This document shows positions 59,252-64,000 of a stretch of DNA of 64,000 bases, piece after piece. Within the stretch, counting starts at the first letter, position 1. Every line of letters begins with the position of its first letter. Source of the stretch: Atherinomorus stipes (lineage: Eukaryota; Chordata; Actinopteri; Atheriniformes; Atherinidae); NCBI GenBank assembly GCA_023101725.1, contig JALJCO010003429.1:682001-746000 (forward strand), written 5' to 3'. The notes below the pieces were generated by a model. That model did not search any database. It was given only the letters and a program-made list of their open reading frames with translations, and was not told the origin of the DNA. Position numbers and translations under genes: made by a program.

Positions 59252-59680
59252 TTTTGTGGGCTGGGACCTGCAGAATATCATCACCCTGGATGCGGTGGAG
59301 GAAGACAGTCGCTCTCAGATCATGCTCAAGAAGGTCCAGTCTCCGGTGGTCCTGCTGTACTGCTCCAAAGATGAAGCAGTCTATATTCTGGAGGAGGCTC
59401 GCTCTCTGGGCCTGACCGGGTTTGGTTACATCTGGATTGTGCCGTCGCTCACCACCGGGAACCCAGAAATAACTCCAGAATCGTTTCCATGTGGGATGAT
59501 TTCAGTGTCGTATGATGACTGGGACTATCCATTGGAGGCACGAGTTCGCGATGGTCTGGGGATCATAACATCAGCAGCGGCAGCCATGTTGGACGAGTAT
59601 GGGGACATCCCTGAAGCCAAGACGTCCTGCTATGGCCAGATGGAAAAGACAACCAAGCTGCCACCAAGTGCACTGCATAA
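59252..59680 (+). CDS. grin2a: grin2a exon: GluN2A amino-terminal domain, residues 194-336
   Basis: Second GluN2A exon, 429 bp. The first base completes Ser194, then [13 protein letters not shown] follows; the exon ends SALH plus two bases before a consensus GTAAGT donor at 59681. Alignment to GluN2A is ungapped through about residue 326: CSKDEA gives C231 and K233, GNPE gives E266, SYDDWDY gives D282, and [10 protein letters not shown] gives C320. E266 and D282 are ligands of the high-affinity ATD zinc site, K233 lies beside it, and C320 is half of the C87-C320 disulfide. The ends [16 protein letters not shown] and [14 protein letters not shown] resemble GluN2A more than 2B, 2C or 2D. The linker after residue 326 ([10 protein letters not shown]) is one residue longer than in mammals. 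An extra cysteine sits at position 274 (FPCGM), serine in mammalian GluN2A. Both exon ends are phase 2. The next coding exon lies beyond 64000. Teleosts often keep two grin2a copies; which one this is cannot be told. Confidence 0.95.
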
Positions 59681-60553
59681 GTAAGTATAATGGTTTATTT
59701 TGTCCATGTGCATGAGAATGACCTTTAAGTCAGTGAGAACGTTATGAAACAAACATCAGCATTGCAACAGTATTCTATTAATGTCCCTTAGCTTTGTTAA
59801 TGTGTGTGCTGGGGGTTTTCTGTGTGACTGCATCACTTTGTTCAACAATTTGCAATTCAGCCTTTCCAACAGTTCCATATTAATGAATGAATGAATACCC
59901 AAGTACTGATGGATATGAGATGGAGAGATTTATAATTGCAGCTTAGTGAAAAGAAGAGTGTTAGACTTTAAAGGAAAATGGGAGCTAAAAACGAGTTGAA
60001 TGCAATTTGAGGAGGAAGTTTTGATTTAGGCAGTGAAGAAAAAGGCAATGGAAGAAATTAAGACTGGGATAACAGCAGGAGGGCACTACAAATGAGTGCA
60101 CTCCCAAATTGAAGAGCTCCACGATAGTCCTTCTGTTCCCCTTCTCATTTATTCCTCCATCTCTCATTTGTTCTCCTGAGCTCTCCTTCCCATCATGTGC
60201 TCAACCCCCCAGCAGCCAGTGGGAGATGTTGCAGGTTGCCAGCTCTGTCTGGGTTTCCATCTGGCAGTGGGGGGAAAGATACACAAAACCCATGTTTGCA
60301 TCTCGCTATTGTTTCATTTGAGGTAACGATGTGTTTAATCAATGCTCTTATGTGTACATGACAGAGTTTGATTGTATTTTCCAAAATGTTGGCTGCCTCC
60401 ACTGTTTTTTCTTATCATCGATACCAACAATGCAGGAAATGATTGTTATGAAATATAACCACACATAAATGCATGTAGAGGTCTGCTCATCTTCCTGCCA
60501 AAAAGGACAAATCAGTGTTTTCTCCAACATACAGCCAATAAAATAGAAACTAC

Positions 60554-61109
60554 TAGGGATGTACAATATTGGTATTTTGGCCAATATCTGATATGATATG
60601 ATAAATAGGGGTGAGAAAAATATCCATACACTGAAATATCACAATATTTTCATGTGCTGATATCAAATTGATATTTAAAAACACAGTATCAATCTATTTT
60701 ACTTACAAAATCTTGCAAGATACTTACAAATTTCATCGTTCTGTTACAAAATCTCATGATATTTTGTGAATTCTTGTGAGATTTTGTAACAGAACAATGA
60801 AATATTACGAGATTTCCTTAGTAAAAGAGATAGATGCCATGTTTTTCAATGGCAATATGATATCAGCATATGAAAATATCGTGATGTTTCAGTGTCAATA
60901 TTTTTTCCCACTTCTAGTTTTTAGAATTTTTTAAGTCTGTCAAAAAGTGTTTGAAAAAGTTTTTTTGCGTGTGTTTGTTTTTTTATTTTAGACTTTAGAA
61001 ACAGTGACCTGATCGGTTGAATATCAGTGGGGTGGCCGATGTCCGATACTCAGTTTTAAGGCCGATATAGGCCGATACCAATAGGGGGCTGATTATATCG
61101 TTCATCCCT
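60554..61109. mobile_element. Outer hAT-like element, copy 2, with nested MITE
   Basis: Left TAGGGATGTACAATATTGG, right arm GGCCGATATAGGCCGATACC then GGGGGCTGATTATATCGTTC and ATCCCT. The right ~190 bp match copy 1 closely (TTTTAAGGCCGATATAGGCC, GGGGTGGCCGA). Only ~50 bp of the left part remain before the inner MITE. Confidence 0.65.
60606..60916. mobile_element. TAGGGGTGAGAAAA-type MITE inside the 60554 element
   Basis: TAGGGGTGAGAAAAATATCC to TTTTTTCCCACTTCTA. Internal AAATCTCATGATATTT and TCTTGTGAGATTTTGT words as in 41188-41501. Same host family as that copy. Confidence 0.7.
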
Positions 61110-61335
61110 CGAAACGACCCTTCAGATTTTAGGTTTTCCATGTCAGGATATGATAAATACAGTATGATCTTTATTCAGTTGTGAAATCAATGTTTGCTTA
61201 TTTTATATCAATGACATGCATGTTTAAACATTCTAAAAGTTTATAAAATAAAAACATAGGCCAAAACATGAAAGATCAACCCTATTGTTTCCAATGATTG
61301 CAAATCTCGGAAAATTGAAAAAAGGGAGTTGCATC

Positions 61336-61590
61336 TCAGACTCTGCAGGCCTCATCTAGCCTCTATTTGACAGAACAAGTTTGGTTCGTTTGAAAGCTTT
61401 ACCCTTTAAAGAGACATGCTTGAGCAGAAAAGACTTTTAGAAAAAACTGTGAATAGACATCTTCAAGGTATAAATGTTTGGCCACATGCATACATAGCAC
61501 CATAATCAGTGAAAACTAAGCACACATATCACAGTAAACCTTACACCAAGTGTCAAGCATGGTGGTGGAGGTGTGATGATGGAAGATAGC
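61336..61590 (+). pseudogene. Tc1-like transposase relic, central part
   Basis: CAGACTCTGCAGGCCTCATC near the start, TGTTTGGCCACATGCATAC in the middle (as TTTGGCCATAATGC in Tc1 genes) and CCAAGTGTCAAGCATGGTGG at the end, which encodes PSVKHGGGGVMM, the usual TVKHGGG-MIW block. The region between is shortened and frameshifted. No TIRs were recognised. Confidence 0.6.
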
Positions 61591-62417
61591 AGAGGATGGA
61601 AACTTTTGCTTTAAAAATGTTCCAGTGGATGTCACAACTAGCCTCATTTTTTCCACCCTGAAAGACCAATTTGACTGTTGTGTGAGACTTTGTTTGCATT
61701 TTTATGGATGAAGCACTGATAGATTAAAAAAAAAAATGCATGAAAAGAAAAAAAAAACAATCAGTCCAGTTTAGTTTAGTTCATTTCAAACAATTTATCT
61801 TTAGAGGGAAATTCAGTTTCACACAGTACTTAGAGCACGGCAGATAAAGGCTACATCTGCAGAGCAGGGAGGCCCAGACATGTGCAATTTGCAAAACAGA
61901 CACGAAATATAACACAGAATAAATAAATATATCAGTATATTGAAGATGATAGACCCCATACAGTGCAAGAGCATGGTACAGTGTCAACTGTAAAGTGACA
62001 TAACTGACAGCCTGAGTTACACAAGCAGAAAGTTGGTGTTTAACAGGCTGATGGTGGAATGTATGGAGCTTTTAACAGGCCCAACTCTGCCATGAGCCGG
62101 GTTTCAAAGTCAAGTCATTGCTTACACAGCACTTCAACCATCCAGGAAATCAATCAGTGCTGTCACTAATTCTTGCATGACAGCTTTATATTGGTCACAG
62201 TGGAAGGAGGCTGACAAAAGCTGATGTGTATATATATATACATACTAGCTCATTTCTACAGTACAAAGCACTATTTCACTAAAGATCCATGGCTTGAACA
62301 TCAATTTACACTTTAAAGATAAGTGTATAAATCTTTTTGTTGTTTTGACATGTCATTTTTATAAGTGCCAATTTTTTGTTAAACTAATTTGACATTTTTT
62401 TAATATCTGTTTATTTT

Positions 62418-62470
62418 CATTTATTCATTCATTCACTCATTCATTCATTCATTCATTCATTCATTCATTT
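62418..62470 (+). repeat. (CATT)n microsatellite
   Basis: About 13 tetranucleotide units with one CACT interruption. Confidence 0.95.
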
Positions 62471-62567
62471 TCCCCTGAACTATTTCACATGTTGCTAGGT
62501 TTATCTATCATTTATCATTTAAAATATTTATCATTTTTACATTACAAAATGGCGCAAAGATCTAGTT

Positions 62568-62788
62568 CAGGGGTGCCCAAGACTCATACTCGAGAGCTAC
62601 TATCCTGCACATTTTGGTTGCATCCCTTCTCCAGCACACCTGAATCAAATGGCTAATTCCCTCATGCATATGCCATTCAGCTCTGCAGAGGCTGGTAACA
62701 AGCGTTTCATTTGATTCAGGTGTGTTGGAGAAGGGATGCAACCAAAATGTGCAGGATAGCTCTCGAGTATGAGGCCTGGGCACCCCTG
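62568..62788. mobile_element. hAT MITE (CAGGGGTGCCCAAG family), copy 2
   Basis: CAGGGGTGCCCAAGACTC at the left and GGCCTGGGCACCCCTG at the right. Long inverted arms share CCTGCACATTTTGGTTGCAT and CCCTTCTCC. TCTAGTT occurs at 62561-62567 and 62791-62797, a near-perfect target duplication. Better preserved than copy 1, so likely younger. ORFs across it are artefacts. Confidence 0.9.
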
Positions 62789-63024
62789 AGTCTAGTTGTT
62801 GTCTCAGTTGTAGAAAATCAGACTCAGGTATTTATTTAAAAAACAAATCCAAATTATTAAAGATTTCTTCTTTGCCCTGACTCTTTGCACTGTAACTATT
62901 TAAGAATACATACAGTATTAAAAAAAAAATCATGGCACCATATAAGTCAGACTTTATGGTGCTAGATTTTACTTCAATTTATGTTAATATTTGTTTCTAG
63001 TTTGTCTAATGTTAATTTCATTAA

Positions 63025-63257
63025 GGTAATACTTAAAACTAAGGGTCCCTTAATTAACGTTAATAGTAAACAGCAATGATAATTGAAATAAAGTTGAGTA
63101 GTAAGTATTCATTAATTGCTAATTAATTAACTGCATTAATCGATGTGCTAACGCTATTAATTGATAATAGTTGTTAATACATTTTTAAACAGTTAACTAA
63201 TACTTAATAATGCATTAACTAACGTTAATTAAGGATCCCTTATTGTAAAGTGTTACC
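63025..63257. mobile_element. Palindromic MITE (GGTAACACTTTACAATAAGG type)
   Basis: Left GGTAATACTTAAAACTAAGG then GTCCCTTAATTAACGTTAAT; right in reverse complement GGTAACACTTTACAATAAGG then GATCCTTAATTAACGTTAGT. The terminal inverted repeats span about 45 bp; the AT-rich middle repeats TTAAT/ATTAA. Resembles a common fish palindromic MITE. No clear target duplication. Confidence 0.75.
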
Positions 63258-64000
63258 AGATATGATTAGGATTCATTATTGTTCAATAATAGTGATAATT
63301 TTTTTATTGTTATAATAACTAATTATTAAGTATATTGAATATTTAATTTACTTGATGTAATAAATGATTATATTATATTTGTCACAATAGATTTTTTTTT
63401 GTTTATGTATTCGTAATTATCTACAAAGAGAGCAAATCCACAGTTACAACAACCTGAGCAGGTTTTTAAGTGCCTCATGGACAAATCTCTCATTTTGTCA
63501 GGAAACACATCCACCAATGAGAATTACCAAACATCCACAGCCAACTAACTCTGTTCTCTGCATGCTCTGCTGCCTCAGGTTGTTATCTAGGTGATGAGTG
63601 CCCACAGATGGCTGTATTGTGGGTGAGAAGGCTCAGCCAATGAGGGCTTTGGGGCAAGGACATGAGAAACATGATTGGTCGACACCAGGTCGAGGCAATA
63701 GGCCAGTGTGGGTTGTTAGACCATCAGAGGCTGTCAGGGGAGATTGGAGGGAATGGTCAGCGCTCACACACAAGGAAGTGGGCAGATGGGCTCCATGTAC
63801 AAATGTGAAGCTCTTTCCAGCCTCGATTTAATCTTTTGATTGATGACTTGTTGTAATCAAGATGTCAAAGCCTTTATTTTCATATGAGGATTCATTTAGC
63901 ATTCAGTTTTCTATCTTATTGTCTCTTAGCTTGAAAGCCTCTCAGACTCAGTCTGGTTTGTAACAACAATTTGATTTACAGTCTTGTAGCTGCCTGCAGC

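Larger units (their letters stand above)
59681..64000 (+). other. Downstream grin2a intron, 5' part
   Basis: Begins with a consensus GTAAGT donor. The next GluN2A exon (ATD end and start of the ligand-binding S1 segment, with a VNVTW-like motif) is not found before 64000. It holds a composite hAT-like element, a Tc1 relic, a hAT MITE, a (CATT)n array and a palindromic MITE. The interval 59700-60550 and the last ~700 bases show no recognisable feature. Confidence 0.8.

Noticed and set aside
59209..59415. ORF overlapping the second grin2a exon in another frame
   Set aside because: Out-of-frame shadow of the GluN2A exon.
62562..62783. 73-codon minus-strand ORF
   Set aside because: It coincides with the hAT MITE, a palindromic non-coding element.
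1..64000. CRISPR arrays, operons or prokaryotic signals
   Set aside because: None seen; the DNA is a vertebrate intron landscape, and tandem repeats here are microsatellites or transposon parts.

Overview
The window is vertebrate nuclear DNA, most likely from a teleost (probably percomorph) fish. It is AT-rich and intron-dominated, with GT-AG splice sites. It carries several repeat families typical of fish genomes: hAT MITEs with CAGGGGTG ends, TTAA-flanked MITEs, Tc1-like relics, a CACTG-ended element and an L2/CR1-type LINE tail. There are no bacterial-style operons and no long ORFs.

The only convincing coding sequence is two exons of an NMDA-receptor GluN2 subunit on the + strand, at 56196-56362 and 59252-59680. 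Joined, they align without gaps to GluN2A residues 139 to about 326. The zinc-site residues E266 and D282, the nearby K233 and the disulfide cysteine C320 all fall in register, so I call the gene grin2a (either teleost paralogue). The exons encode the middle and end of the extracellular amino-terminal domain. The exons before residue 139 and after about residue 336 are not here, so positions 1-56195 and 59681-64000 are parts of large introns.

Layout. 1-10 kb: LINE ORF2 tail with A-tail (minus strand), a large foldback, a hammerhead-like motif, a common fish repeat and a possible ~1 kb TIR element. 10-15 kb: Tc1-like transposase relic, CpG-richer block, dimeric tRNA-like repeat and TTAA MITE. 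18-24 kb: hairpins and a ~3 kb CACTG-ended element containing clustered perfect palindromes. 24-40 kb: mostly plain intron with simple repeats, a (CCTTT)n array and a CCAAT cluster. 40.6-41.7 kb: nested transposons, with a related composite at 60.5-61.1 kb. 46.4-49.7 kb: degenerate pentamer arrays split by a hAT element with a perfect target duplication, which itself holds a TTAA MITE and an 80-bp retroposed tail. 52-55 kb: hAT MITE, second TTAA MITE copy and second dimeric tRNA-like repeat. 56-59.7 kb: the two exons. 61-63.3 kb: another Tc1 relic, a hAT MITE, a (CATT)n array and a palindromic MITE.

No new multi-gene system is evident. The interest lies in transposon nesting history, paired copies of several families, and structured DNA or RNA candidates. 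All family names come from motif recognition by eye, with no database search.
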